NCBI RefSeq assembly: GCF_029962835.1
Contig: NC_080577.1
Location: forward strand, 186,001-250,000
Direction of reading: 5' to 3'
DNA: 64,000 nt
Source: Magnolia sinica
Taxonomy: Eukaryota > Streptophyta > Magnoliopsida > Magnoliales > Magnoliaceae
The notes beneath the pieces are model-generated. The model was given only the letters and a program-made list of their open reading frames with translations. It was not told the DNA's origin and did no database searches. The translations under genes were made by a program, and so were the position numbers. Shown here in pieces: positions 1-11,495 of this stretch. Numbering within the stretch: position 1 is the first letter of the stretch; the number at the start of each line of letters is the position of its first letter.

Positions 1-193
1 TCCATTGGCTCGTTAGAGTCGAGTGCATTCTCATCAGATCTCTTCTTCTTGATTAAGCATTTCATTTAGGCACTTGGCTGTCGCTGATGATTGTCTGTGG
101 TGTTGTTAGCCTTGGGGTTTTTCTTCCCCATTCTATTGTTTTTCTTTCTGCTTTAATAAAATTCAGTTGCTTGCTCCCAAAAAAAAAAAAAAA
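1..193 (+). mobile_element. 3' end of a LINE (probably L1) with poly(A) tail
   Basis: The segment looks like a LINE 3' untranslated end. It is T-rich, has an AATAAA-type signal near 154-160, and ends in a run of about 15 A at 179-193. No reverse transcriptase is visible because the element continues off the left edge. A processed mRNA copy would look the same, so the L1 assignment is inferred from the neighbouring L1 pieces. Confidence 0.45.
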
Positions 194-299
194 GTTGAAA
201 AGAGGAGCATGTGGTCACATCTTAGAGATGGGAAACCATCAAACCCACACCTCCAACTTTAAAACCATTAATTATATTCTCCAAAGCCGCCCTTTTGAG

Positions 300-750
300 C
301 ATTTTGCTTAGAGCTTCAACCAATGCCATGAATACAAGAGTTGCCTTAGGCCCCTTGAACTTTTAAAGAAGCCTTTTGGAGTTCCATTAATTAAGACCAA
401 AAATCTTGGTGAACTACACATTCCTCCACACAACTTCACCTAACAACAAATCCCACTCTTCGTAGCATGTGCTCGAGGAATTTCCAATTCAGATGGTCAA
501 ACACTTTTTTCATATCAAGTTTGCAGATCACACCTAGTCTACCCTCTCTGTGCCTGACAACAACAAATTCGTGAGCAATAAGCACCCGATCTAAAAGTTT
601 TCTATCAAAGAACGAAGCACCTTATGATATTGATATCACATTGCTCGCCACCTTCCTCAGTTTAGCAGATAGGACCTTCACAAAATTTCTCTTAGGGTTC
701 CAATCAAGCTTATTTGATGAAAGCTGCAAACACTCATATCCATCATATCT
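300..750 (-). pseudogene. L1 LINE reverse transcriptase fragment
   Basis: Read on the minus strand, this encodes the N-terminal part of a plant L1 reverse transcriptase. A stretch resembling ISLIG at about 735 leads into DRVLIAHEFVVVRHREGRLG and then CKLDMKKVFDHLNWKF. These correspond to the L1 RT fingers region and the KLDMEKAFD motif that carries the first catalytic aspartate. Frameshifts and stops break the frame, for example after GFV near 430, so it is dead. The ORF1-like segment at 3480-5330 has the same orientation and may be the 5' part of the same insertion, with a hAT element lying between them. Confidence 0.7.
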
Positions 751-1258
751 CATCGAAGAACTTTAGCAGTTTTACAATGGTTTGGAATTGTCCATTTTCT
801 GTTGGCCATATCATTTTACATCTGCTGTGGCCAATACACAATACGGGGTGAAACAACCGTATTAAAAATCCAGTGGCCCTATCAGTTATTGGCTAGATAT
901 AAAAAACCCCTTTCATGATTATTTTTATGAACTCCATCCATTTTTTGCCCATTTTCTTCATTCAAAAAAGTAGGATAGCCACAAAGTCATTTCCAACAAG
1001 ATCTAGGTCTATTTTGGAGATCTAGACCCATTCAAAACACAAGATTTAAGTGTGATTCGACGAATCGAAGCAGCAGTGGCTCATTTTGACTATCAAATAC
1101 AACGTAACAATCTTTAAGAATCATTAGGAATTAAGAATTTCTAGATTGCTAATGTTTTAACACCGAATTAGAGTTTGGAAGATTAAAAAGCTCAATTTTC
1201 AGTCGGTCAGCTGCCTTGAGCATCGTCCTCCTGTTATTGACAAGGTAATGACTAATGA
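751..1258. other. Non-coding stretch, no gene seen
   Basis: A/T-rich sequence with no supported coding region. It may hold eroded L1 sequence upstream of the RT piece. It ends at the 8-bp target duplication (1259-1266) of the hAT element. Confidence 0.5.
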
Positions 1259-1654
1259 CTACTTGGTAGAGCTGGGCATGTCATATCCGATCCGGTGGAT
1301 CTGACCCGATTCGACCCAATTTGATCCAAATCGACGGCCTGGATCAGCGCGGATCGAGCTGGGCCATTCAGATCCGAATGTTTTTCGGATCGGGTTCGGA
1401 TCGTGGTCAAACCGAACCAATTTGATCCGAAACCCGATTCGAATAGATCCGATCCGAACCGACCTGATCCGATCCGGAGCGGATAAACCACGTGCATTCA
1501 CAAGGACGATGATATCATACAGTCGTATTATCACATTCGGTAAGAGAGAGAGAGCTTTCATTTTCAATAAGAGAAAGAGCTTTAACGAGAGATGGAGCTT
1601 TCGTGAAAGAGTGACGGAGCTTTCCTGAGAGAGAGAGTGCTTTCATGAGAGAGA

Positions 1655-2165
1655 CCTGTATTTAGACGGAACAGATTGGCTACTCCCCCTGCCACCAGCT
1701 CCATCGCTGGTGGTGAGTGCTCTGTGGGCCCCAACATGATATATGTGTTTCATCCATTCCGTTAATCCATTTTTTAAGATCATTTTAGGTATTGATCCCA
1801 AAAATGAGATGGATATAAATCTCAAGTTGTTCACACCACAGGAAAACAATAGTGATTGGATATCCATCATTAAAATCCACCTAAGGCCCACTGTATTGTT
1901 TATTTGACATCCAATATGTTGATTAGGTCATGAAGGCCCAGATGAAGGGAATAAACAAAGATCAGCTTGATTCAAAACTTTTACGGCCCCCAAAAAGTTT
2001 TTGATGGTTGACGCTCATTGAACATTGTTTCCTTTAATGCGGTCCACTTGATATTGGGATATACTTGATTTTTAGTTTCTTATGTTAAAATGATATGGAC
2101 AAATAGATGGACAGAATGGATGAAACACATACATCATGGTGGGGCCCACAGAGCACCGAGTTGCT
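1655..2165. repeat. Foldback MITE nested in the hAT element
   Basis: The left arm (GCTCTGTGGGCCCCAACATG and onward) and the right arm (ending CATCATGGTGGGGCCCACAG) are near-complementary, with a spacer related to the other foldback MITEs in the window. There is no coding capacity. Boundaries are approximate because no clean target duplication was found. Confidence 0.65.
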
Positions 2166-2239
2166 GTAGAGCTATAGGTACGTGTACAGTGTAGCTATAG
2201 CTGTAGCTGTCAGGATTTCAGCGAGATTTCAGTGAAAGA

Positions 2240-2590
2240 CGGGTACTGACTATCCTCGAGCTCCGAGTTGTATGAACGGTTCAAAGGAGATCAATGTTAT
2301 ATGGGCCCCACAGTGATGTATTTATTATATCTATACCGTTCATATATTTTTAGAGATCATTATAGTACATTAGCCAAAAAATGAATAATATCCAAAGATC
2401 ATCTGTACCACACCACAAATAGTAGCAGAGATAATGATTTTCACCGTTAAACAATTCATGCGGTCCACTTGATAGTTAAATCTTTCTTATTTTTTGTCTC
2501 AAGCCTTAAGACGAGCTTGCCAAATGAATGGACGGTTTGGATATAACACATACCCTATGATAAGACCCATAGAACTTGCTAACCTCAATA
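2240..2590. repeat. Foldback MITE copy, second subfamily
   Basis: It opens with a segment resembling CCTCGAGCTCCGAGTTGTA, followed by ATGGGCCCCACAGTGATG, and closes with an eroded complementary arm near ACATACCCTATGATAAGACC. The same subfamily recurs at 54300-54780. Ends are approximate. Confidence 0.6.
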
Positions 2591-2639
2591 TAGCAAAGTG
2601 CACCTAAGTATGCACTTTCGTGCTGTGCACATAAGCCTA

Positions 2640-2790
2640 CGCCTCGAGCTCTGAGTTGTACGAATGGTTCAAAGGAGAACAAAGTTATATGGGCCCCACA
2701 GTGATGTATTTATTATATCTACACCGTTCATATATTTTTAGAGATCATTTTAGGGCATTTGAAGAAAAAAAAATCACCTCTACAGCTTAA
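2640..2790. repeat. Truncated duplicate of the preceding MITE's left arm
   Basis: About 150 bp repeat the left arm seen at 2252-2390 (CCTCGAGCTCTGAGTTGTA then ATGGGCCCCACAGTGATG), with no matching right arm. It is either a local duplication or a second truncated insertion inside the hAT element. Confidence 0.6.
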
Positions 2791-3131
2791 ATGGACCACA
2801 CCAACAATAGCTGTGAGGATATCTGAACCTTGCCCAATCCGATCCGATCGGTTTGTCTGACTAAGTTGGACTCGGATCAGATCAGGCCATATACACTTCT
2901 AATCGGTTCGAGTTAGGTGACCGGGACTCAGACCCGGATCGGATCGAGTTCGGGTTAGGCCGTTGAGATTTAGGATCGGATCGGGTTGGACCCAATCCGG
3001 TCCAACTCGGTCCGATGCCCAGCTCTACTACTTGGTACTTAAGTAATTATATTTTGAAAGTCTGTGTACATATATTTGTGAACCTTTATGCTGCATGAAG
3101 ATGTAGTTGGTAGATGATATCATAACTCATG

Positions 3132-3137
<6 letters not shown>

Positions 3138-3177
<40 letters not shown>
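3138..3177. repeat. (AT)n microsatellite
   Basis: About 20 uninterrupted AT dinucleotides. The exact length is prone to polymorphism and assembly error. Confidence 0.95.
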
Positions 3178-3178
<1 letters not shown>

Positions 3179-3223
3179 CAACTGTTTATTATGCTGGTTC
3201 TTGCCTACTCGGCAGTAATGACC

Positions 3224-3353
3224 CTCTATACTCTATTAGTCTATAGTTTATGCATGAACTGATGAAGATAGTCTATACTCTATTAGTCTATAGTTTATAC
3301 ATGAACTGATGAAGATAGTGTATACTCTATTGGTCTATAGTTTATACTGATGA
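3224..3353. repeat. 47-bp minisatellite, about 2.7 copies
   Basis: Copies start at 3224, 3271 and 3318, each beginning with a form of GTCTATACTCTATTAGTCTA. The period is 47 bp, and the third copy lacks about 12 bp near its end. Copies differ by only a few bases, so the duplication is recent. Confidence 0.9.
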
Positions 3354-3440
3354 AGATGATAGTTGTATATCTATCATATCAATTTATAAGAATAATTAAA
3401 AAGTTAGAGCTCAAAGATTTAGCATCTTAGCTTTCAACAG

Positions 3441-3468
3441 GTCAGCCTGACAAACAGATTTCCACCTG
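3441..3468 (+). CDS. Possible 28-bp internal microexon of unidentified gene
   Basis: It is bounded by a good acceptor (TTTCAACAG) and a good donor (GTGAGAG). Read in frame it gives VSLTNRFPP plus one base. That base completes a GAA codon with the two leading bases of the exon at 6159, giving a join that reads PPEWDPWG. The phase fit and the proline-rich continuity support a real exon. No homologue is recognised, so this remains a proposal. If real, its downstream intron (3469-6158) contains an L1 ORF1 remnant. Confidence 0.4.
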
Positions 3469-3479
3469 GTGAGAGTCAA

Positions 3480-5330
3480 ACTTATTGCCAAGAAAGACTC
3501 ATAATTGTACATTCCTCATCCAATTCATCTCGTTGTATTTTCAGTCTTTTTTATCATTAAATATTAGCCTGATGCACCTGTATCGTTTTTTATATTATAT
3601 CAGTTTTGGGCCAGGCAGATGTGCCTCAGAGTCCTCCGCACATGCTTGCTCAATAGGAGACTCGCAATTGAGGTGGTAACTAAACTCCACATGTGCCTCT
3701 CAGGGAGACTATTCAAGTTTCGAAATTGACCACCCCCCTCCCTTGTCATGAGAGAGCAAAAGCTCAGATATCAGAGCATACTCAACAGTCTGTCGTTGAG
3801 TTAGTGTTCAACAAAAACAGCCCATTATCTTGCTCCAGTAGATTGAGGTGTTTTGTTCTTCTTTTGCTCTGATGACTCCTCATCATCAGCTTTATTATTC
3901 TTCCTCATCTTTTTCGATAATTTCTCATCATTCCTCATCTGATTGATACCACATGGACTCCTCTCCCCAAGAGCCCTCGTAAGTGCGGATGAGCCAGCAA
4001 GTGAATAAATTAGAAGACTTCACCCAGCCAACCACCTACCACTTGGCTTTCATGAGCACCTTATCTGGAAGGCTCAATTTATTGACCAAAGCCCAGCAAG
4101 CAAAGTTAACCTCCACAAAGCCTTCCTTTTTTGGGATGATTGCAACCTTCATGCCATATCCAATTGAAATCCTCAGTTGAACAAGGCATCACCTTTTCTA
4201 CTTGGAAAGGTCAAAGGGCTTCCCCCAAACATTTGACGAATATTTGTAGTGCATTAGTAGATAGTACATGTTTCTGATTCCCGAAGGCACTACATACTCA
4301 TATTTGGGATAATCATATCTCCTCCTTCAAGTGGTCTAGAATGAGCACCTTGTCCTCCTCTACTAGCCACTTGAAGGCCATTGCTTTTAGCAGGCCCATA
4401 TACTTCCAAGCATTCCCATCTCCCTTATTGTAGAACCTCTTGAGATAGAGGACTGGAATAATTTCACCAAAAAGCGTCCTGAATTCTAGGGCTTCCAGAC
4501 CCACCTGTCCCTCTCCTCAAGCAACGGTCTTGGGTGATGCAGTTATGCCATAAGGCTACAAGCTCTCATACTCACCATCACTAAGGGCTCTGTGGAGATG
4601 GGAATCCAAACCACATGTCCCCTGAATGTGAAGAATACTGAGAAATGATCATGCCCATCTCTGGGACCACCCTATACAGTCGAGGATGAGTAATGTAGCA
4701 GTGCCTATAGCCACACCACTTCTGTCCATTCTGAAGAAACTTTCCGCTGTATAAACCCCCCACCCACCACTTTCCCGGTTCTCACAAGAGTCCTCTAGTG
4801 TGGTGCTTTGATCTCATCATTTCTTTTCAATTCCCCTACAACTGGGCTGAAAAGCCCACCACTTTTCACCAAACCGACATTGCCCATCTTCGCAAGATCT
4901 AGTCAAGTACCAGGTTGGGGAGTAGGCTGAACCTGCTGCAATTTACTTGAGGCTCAATACTTTGCAAACTGGACCTTCAGGCGATTGCCAGAAATCAATC
5001 TCCCATGGAGGTCCCATATAGCTTCCTCCGCTTCTCTTTTCGAGGCAAACCGAAAAAAAGCAGAATCCCTCAGTTCCAGTGATTGATGACAGAGGAGAAT
5101 CACCACTTTTCTGAAGCTTCCAAAGAAACGGCAGAAGTCCATCTCCCTCCATACCTCTGGGAAGTCTTCAATGGAAAGCGAGAATACTCCTATTGTGTTT
5201 ACGTTTTGGTTTCTCTGCACAAATCCCGGATTCGTGTTGCTATTTTTAAAAGGGATCCAGACTCTGTCCATCATTATTCTTCTCCAGACTTGCTTTTTGA
5301 ATTCAAAACAAAAGAGCCATAGCTATGCCT
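3480..5330 (-). pseudogene. L1-type ORF1-like remnant with RRM domain
   Basis: On the minus strand, 5274-4954 encodes about 106 residues with an RNA-recognition-motif fold signature. FSLSIEDFP resembles RNP2, FFRFASKREAEEAIWDLHGR resembles the RNP1 helix region, and ISGNRLKVQFAKY forms the last strand. Plant L1 elements often carry such an RRM at the N-terminus of ORF1. Shorter broken frames continue downstream on the same strand (4763-4581, 4504-4313). I read the whole as one eroded ORF1, possibly linked to the RT remnant at 300-750. A host RRM pseudogene is the alternative. Confidence 0.45.
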
Positions 5331-6158
5331 TTTATGTGTTTCCCTAATCTAGAGCTAGTCCACTAATTAGTATGCTTTCTAGAAAAGTTTAAAACAGAAA
5401 GGAAACTTAGCTAACTTGAATACAATAGGAACTAAAATGCTAGCTCTCCAGACCACTTGCAGAGCCCATTAAGAACTACCCATCACCCTTCACAGAAAAG
5501 AAATCTTTGAGCAATAAACAAATAGCCACGTCTAATTCCACATGTATGGGGCTGTATTTATATGCCATATATTTGCATTCCATCTGTATGGTGCTGTATT
5601 TATATGCCTTTCTAACTATTCCATTAATTAGTGTTCTTGCTAAACGACTTCTAACAAAGAAAGAAAGCATTTCGGCTAACTTGAATACAATAGGAAAGCA
5701 ACTAAAAATAGGAATCAGCTTTCTAATGGGAAAGAGCACCTGTGGGTCCATTAATCTAATCTTATAGCCTGTAAGTCTGATGCACCAGTCACCTTCCCTG
5801 AAACCAATTAAATACATGTGCCAGTTAGTTTTTGTACAATGTGTTTCATAGTATAAAAATGGTAACTCCTATCCTCCCAATTGTTTGGGCATATACACGT
5901 GTTTATAGAGACGCTTGTGCCTCAAGTTCAGTCTTTTCTGTCTTTCAGTGCAACAGTGTAAATTTTCAATAATTTGGTCGTGTTGATCAAGTGCTGTTTT
6001 TGCCTGTTTCCTTTTACAAAATGCTAAATGGATGAAAGATTGTTGCTGATTACCTTCTGCTTTTCCTTCTTTTTTTCCCTCTTGTTTTTGTTCTTCATTT
6101 TTTCTCTTTTTTCTCGTTTTTTTTTTTAAATTCTTTTGTTGCAATTATTGGATTTCAG
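5331..6158. other. Non-coding stretch with short internal repeats
   Basis: No gene is supported. A short block containing CTAACTTGAATACAATAGGA occurs twice, near 5411 and 5675. A pair of near-identical units containing GCTGTATTTATATGCC lies at about 5550-5610. The end (from about 6065) is a T-rich tract that would serve as the polypyrimidine tract of the exon at 6159. Confidence 0.5.
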
Positions 6159-6361
6159 AATGGGATCCATGGGGTGTCCCTGAGGGGTATGAATGCGAAG
6201 TCATTGAGAATGATGCTCCAATTCCAAAGCATGTTCCTCAACACCGACCAGCCCCTCTCCCAGAAGAGTTTTACAAGACACTGGAGGCAGTTATGTCTAC
6301 TCCAGCGGCCGCAAAGAAGGATGAGCTGCCATCTACCTCTTCTTCTCAGTTGAAGGAATGA
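6159..6361 (+). CDS. 3'-terminal coding exon of an unidentified host gene
   Basis: After the acceptor GGATTTCAG the frame reads WDPWGVPEGYECEVIENDAP and continues through a proline-rich segment with LPEEFYKTLEAVMS. It ends in an S/K-rich tail, SSSQLKE, and a TGA stop at 6359-6361, 67 complete codons in all. Codon usage and the clean frame look like a real protein rather than transposon debris. The exon starts with two bases that need a one-base phase-1 donor, and the 28-bp exon at 3441 supplies exactly that. I do not recognise the family and no function is claimed. Upstream exons lie beyond the left edge. Confidence 0.6.
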
Positions 6362-6993
6362 CTTCTGTCAGCAGTCTTTTCTATTGTAAGGAAACATAAA
6401 TACGGTTTATGCTGTATGTGGTTTCAGCATTTTTATTGTTGTGTTTGTCAGTGAATAACCCACCCTTTTCTGAGGAAAATTCTGTACTCTTTGGAGAAGA
6501 AAAACAAGTCACTGCTTTTAGGAATATGTAGTAATTTTTCATTTTATTTTCTTAATTGTCTTCAGCATTGGTTCAGCATTCTCTCGGAGCAGTGTGATAT
6601 GGTAACTCCCATTCCCAAAAGCATGAGCTGCGTGCTGATTATTTAATCTTCTACTTCAGGCACCAGCAGCCTTTGACCCATTGATGTGAGGTGCTGACAT
6701 GCATGCAAATGACTGAGGTTAAATGATGGACCTGTTTGATTAAGCAACAGTTTTGATTTATTTTTTTCCTTGATACTTCAAAATACGAGCAGGCCTTTTT
6801 TGTGCCATCAGAAAAGGAGTAGCATTTGCGATCTTGAAATGCAATTGCAATCTTTAAATGGACAATGTGTGACTTCTTGAAAATCTTACCAGGCCTTTAG
6901 GTATGCATAAATTAGAACATGTATATATTACCCAATTAAAAAAATTGTTCAGTGGGAAATTAGAGTTTGCAGAGGTTGGCTAAGTCCATTTAC
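6362..6993 (+). other. Likely 3' UTR and downstream spacer of the preceding gene
   Basis: A/T-rich non-coding sequence follows the stop codon. The 3' UTR end cannot be fixed from sequence alone. Nothing else is visible until the MITE at 7003. Confidence 0.4.
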
Positions 6994-7002
6994 ATCTGCG
7001 TG

Positions 7003-7539
7003 GAAGCGGATTGCGTACTGACTAACGCTTAAGTGTATTGAGTAAACTTTGTGAGTTCCACCATGATTTATGTATTTTATCCTTATCCGCTCCGTCCATC
7101 CATTTTCCTAGATAATTTTATGGCTTGAGCCCAAAAATGAAGTATATACGATGTTCAAATAGACCACACCACAGGAAACAGTTGAATTGAACTTCTACCA
7201 TTGAAAATTTCTTGGGGCCACAGTAGTTTTAGATCAAGCTTATATTTGTATTTTCCTTGCATCCATGTCCGTATGATCTTATGAACAGGTTGGATGACAA
7301 ATAAATATCACTTTGGGGCCTAGAAAGGTTTCAACGGTGGAAATCATTATCCCCACTGTCTCTTGTGGTATGATCCACTTGATCTTTGGATATGCTTCAA
7401 TTTTGGGCTCAACCCCATAAATTAGATGGATAAACGGGTGGACGGCGTGGATAGACCAAATACATTCAAAGTGGACCCAACTGAGTTTACTCAGTACGAT
7501 AAGAGCGTGCTGAGTAACTCAGTACGCAATCTGATTTCC
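7003..7539. mobile_element. Mutator-like foldback MITE, 537 bp
   Basis: The terminal inverted repeats begin GAAGCGGATTGCGTACTGA at the left and end CGCAATCTGATTTCC at the right. The inner arms carry the GTCCATCCATTTT / GGACGGCGTGGATAGACC pair typical of this family. The flanks ATCTGCGTG (6994-7002) and ATCTACATG (7540-7548) match at 7 of 9 positions and differ by transitions, so a decayed 9-bp Mutator-type target duplication is plausible. It encodes nothing. Confidence 0.7.
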
Positions 7540-7548
7540 ATCTACATG

Positions 7549-8219
7549 TTTACCTATATGTCACATGGGTGCAAGATCCAAGCTTTCCATCAGGTGGGTC
7601 CTGGGTGAGACACTGATTAGATAATCGGGCTCAATGAATCATGCCATTGCAGGCCTCATGGTTATGGACGAGTCACATTGTTTATTTTTTAATAGAAGTC
7701 ATGGTTTCAAGCATTTGTTGGTGTAAAGTGCATATTCTTTAACATTTTCTTGTTCGGTCCCAATATGGGTTTTGAAACTCTAGCGAAGCGAAGTAGATCC
7801 TGCGTGACATTTTTTTCTACTTCCAGTTTTGGCTCTCTTCTTCTTCTCTATTTTGCCTTCCCTTCTTTCTCTTCCTTGCACATCATGAGGAATGGCGATG
7901 GAATTTTTTTAACCCTTGGATTAGTTCACTCTTTTGCTCTAAATATGTATGGTCACTTCAACTTTTGAATGCCAAAGGATTGAAATACTTTTAACCTGGG
8001 AGTTCTTTTGGATACCCCAATTATGGCGAGGTCAATCTTATGCATGGTTTGGATCATCAAAATAGACCCAGATTCAACTGCTAAAGTCTTTTCGTTAGTA
8101 TGCTAATACGTTAGGAAGCATCCTACCAAACCTACGAAGGGAGACGTGCTTGGCAGGGCCTTGGAAAGATCGCAAAAGAGATGACACGTGAGAAATAGGA
8201 AGCATGGATGCCATTTGTA
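7549..8219. other. No gene seen
   Basis: Mixed sequence with only chance open frames. There are no repeats with clear ends and no splice-bounded coding segment. Confidence 0.4.
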
Positions 8220-8735
8220 TCCAAGGTGCATTGAAAATCAAGGTGGGCCCCGACCTACATCCAAGGCTAGCCCCTTGTGATGGATGGCCCACATCCAAGG
8301 TGGGGCCCACATGATGGGTGGTCCATACAAGAGGCGGGCTCCACACAATGGACAATAACATGATGGGTCCTACTTAGGACAATTCACATTGAATGTTAGC
8401 CCCTAATGACGAATGACCCACATCCAAGGTGGGCCCCGCATGATGGATAACCCAAATCTAATGTCCAACATAATGGGTGGCCCACATCCAAGGTGGGCCT
8501 CTCATGATGGACAGCCCGAATATAATGTATGACATAATGGGTGGCCCACATCCAAGGTGGTACCTATGTGATAGATGGTTCACATTCAAGTTGGGCCCTG
8601 CAGGGTGGATAGTCCACTTTAAACCCACATGATGGATGGTTCACATTGAATACAGGGCTAAGGTTGGCCAAACATAATGAACGGTCCACATCAAAGTTGG
8701 CTCCTCGTGATGGACGATGTATATAAATGTAGACC
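8220..8735. repeat. Degenerate tandem repeat rich in GGCCCACATCCAAGGTGG
   Basis: A unit containing GGCCCACATCCAAGGTGG followed by CATGATGGAT recurs at irregular spacings of roughly 35-70 bp across half a kilobase. The clearest pair spans about 8468 and 8531. Copies are strongly diverged. It resembles an old minisatellite grown from a fragment of the GGGCCCAC MITE core. Confidence 0.75.
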
Positions 8736-11416
8736 AAACAAAGTTGAGGGATTACCAATTACTTGATGTCAGAAATAAAAGATACTTTTTTACTTTTTGA
8801 CTAATAAATATGTTGTTTATTAAATATACTTATTTGTTAAATAAGTAGAAACTAATATAATTATATAAGCTACTTGGAGTATGAGTAACTTATGTAAAGT
8901 AACTTACAATACAAATGAACCCTTAATATGCCCACTAATCATAAGCAATGCTTTGATACTTTGATATAGGGTACACAAAGGGGTGCAAATAGCTTGAGTT
9001 AGATCAAGTCTGCGGGCATATCAAAACCATTTAAGAATCTAATAGGAATTTTAGACCTAGACTTAACTCGTTAAAATTTGGGTGGGGAGTGGGTTGAGTC
9101 AAAGTTGAAAATAGTCGACTCATTTACCGCCTAGGTTGGGTTTTGACCAAGCCCATGTCAAATATAGAAATTATGATTGAGCTTTCACATGAATAGCATT
9201 CCATATCATCCAATTAGTGGTAGCTATTAATTCTAATGACAGAAATAAGTTGGCCAACTATCCAAATTTGACAATTAAGATCGAATGGTCATCATAATTT
9301 AATTAGTGTGATTTTTTAATATATTCTCATATTTTATACGCCCAATTATCATAAGAAGTTGATGGACAATCATATTTAAATAAAATTTTTAAAAAAGGTG
9401 GTGACTATTGCTATAACCTAGCCTAAAAGGAAACGGATAACCCAAGATTTCAAGCCTAGGCCCAGCAACTTAGACCTTTTCTGGTAACTCTTGCAAGAGT
9501 GAGGCCGCCCTTGATTTTGATGGCCCAATGGTTGATGTGTTTCTTCCAACCGTTGTGTAATCCCACATTAGACACAAGGCTGGCCTATGATTGGACCACC
9601 ATAAAAGGAAACAATTGGGAGAGAGGCCTACCCTTGATTTTTGCAGGGCCTGTCATAATAATTATATAAGACTCTAACCATTAGATGCCACATCAAAATT
9701 CAGGCATTGGGTTCAAAAATTAGGCTCATCCAATATTTAGGTGGGGCACACTTAGAGAAAAAATTTGGAGGATAAGTATTGCCTTGTACACTATTTCCAA
9801 TCTTGTGATCCACTTGAATCATGGATTGAATTGATTTCTGGGTCCTAGGCTTAAAATGGGGAATGCACATGGTGATTAGTGTAGATTTCACATAAACATC
9901 ATAGTTCAGGGCCCACCCAAGCTGGCACCCTTTTGCCCATGTAGCTTCCTCAAAACTTTTTTTAAACTATTAGTGGAATAAAATTCAATAATAAGTAGGC
10001 ACTTTTCCTAAAAATATCTTTCTATTTATTTATCAATGCTCTTCCTATTTAATGATGCAATGCATATGCACTCATTTTCTTTCTTTTCACTTGATTATTA
10101 TTAATTAATGACCATGATTGCCTATACTAACTTTGTTGGCTATAATAGTTGCCTCCGTTTATGTGAAAACAAAGAGTTATTTTACATAAAACTATGAAAA
10201 TTATTGATTGGTTGGATTTTAATTAGAAACTCATGGGCAATTCTAATAACAAATAATTTCCCATTTACCTAGATGAGTGGGTCCACGGGATTTAATGGTA
10301 TCTACAATTTAGGGACTCTACAAAAAAAATGGATGACTTTCATCCAGTGATCTATGTTAGGAAAATTCATAAATAATAAATTAGGATAGTGAAAAATAAA
10401 ATCAAAATTAGACTAAAAGCACGTATTAGATACATTGTCCTTAAAGTGTGATTCATCCCTTTCTCTAATATTAGAAATTGCAGGCGAATTGCTTCTAGTA
10501 TATGACAAGCTTTGTTTGGTTTTGCGTGCAGCAATCACAAAGGGACCACCTTAGAAACTCTGTTAATTTGAGCGCTCAATGTTTTACTAACTTATTTAGT
10601 TAAAAGAAAAGTGAGAGATTTTATATTTTTACATAGGAAGTTGATTTGAATTTCTAATGATCTGGACTCGACGGGGTCCGATTTATATAATGGAGGGAAT
10701 AGACCATAGCACTTGAGGCCATCAAAGATCATTATGTTGCAAAATCGTTTTTGATTGGCTCATTAATCTAAACATCTACAGACTTGAGTAAAATGTTCGA
10801 TCTTTACGTAAACATAGCAAGATCCTTTGGGTTTTTTGTTTTTCTTCTTTTGTATTTTTTAGAATTTCTCATTATTTTTATTAGATTTTAGAGATCCATT
10901 CTTCTTAGGGTTATTATTATTCTGAGATGGTCTTTTTAATACATTCACATTGGAAGAGAACGCAACGCTTTATTATCTTTCTTGTCTCAATTGCGAGATT
11001 CTTCCTTAATTTGAATATGCTTGTGAATCTGTTCTAAGATAAATTATTTAGATTTATGCGATAGTTTCTTCTTCTAATCTTTTCAGCTTAGAGGCTATTA
11101 TAGCTCCAACTGGAAAGGATTCAAGGAGGTAGATTGTTAATAACTTTATTTTATTAATGATCAATTGTAATTCTTATATCTATGCCGGTAGATGCTTATT
11201 GTCCATCATTGTGAAGTTGAAGTACCTGACAATCGTGAATTTCTTCTTTCTTTCTTTTTCAGCATTATACTTGAATTCTAATTCGTTCTAGATTTCTCTG
11301 GCCAAGGTTGTTCTTGTGTATAAGTCATATAGATGGTCGAACAAAGTGTTCAAGATCTAAGCGTGACACAACAATTTGTCTTCTTGTTACTTATATCTTG
11401 CAGTGATATGTTATGT
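8736..11416. other. Non-coding A/T-rich region, one weak exon candidate
   Basis: I see no gene. A 42-bp segment at 11087-11128 has an acceptor (CTTTTCAG) and a donor (GTAGAT) and can read LEAIIAPTGKDSR in one frame, but nothing else supports it. Poly-pyrimidine and poly-A/T tracts are common, consistent with intron or intergenic sequence. The region ends at the 79-bp repeat that flanks the Ty3 array. Confidence 0.4.
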
Positions 11417-11495
11417 AGAATAATTATCAGTTGCTATTGAAAATGGTGGCAGGTTCGATTCCAGGATGTAGTGAATTTTTAGAGTGGTGAGAATG
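11417..11495. repeat. Left copy of the 79-bp direct repeat flanking the Ty3 array
   Basis: It is identical over 79 bp to 32918-32996. It contains GGTTCGATTCC, a perfect match to a tRNA B-box, but no tRNA fold could be drawn around it. Two to three bases at each junction are shared with the array (ATG at the left, AG at the right), so the exact breakpoint is ambiguous by that amount. Confidence 0.9.

Larger units (their letters stand above)
1267..3027. mobile_element. Non-autonomous hAT element, 1761 bp, with TIRs and 8-bp TSD
   Basis: The ends are perfect 12-bp inverted repeats, TAGAGCTGGGCA at 1267-1278 and TGCCCAGCTCTA at 3016-3027. They are flanked by an identical 8-bp duplication CTACTTGG (1259-1266 and 3028-3035). 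An 8-bp TSD and TAGAG-type ends are hallmarks of the hAT superfamily. The subterminal regions (about 1283-1480 and 2825-3015) are packed with GATCCG-like short repeats in both orientations, as expected for transposase-binding zones. No transposase is encoded; the middle is made of foldback MITE sequence (1655-2165, 2240-2590, 2640-2790). Movement would need a transposase from elsewhere. Confidence 0.9.

Noticed and set aside
1252..1628. Overlapping open frames in the GATCCG-rich hAT end
   Set aside because: Arginine- and isoleucine-rich frames are produced by the repetitive subterminal sequence on both strands; not genes.
11087..11128. Splice-bounded 42-bp exon candidate
   Set aside because: A single short candidate with no partner exon or recognised protein; chance splice signals are common.
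11440..11470. tRNA B-box-like GGTTCGATTCC in the 79-bp flanking repeat
   Set aside because: No T-arm stem, A-box or cloverleaf can be formed around it, so it is not called as a tRNA or SINE.
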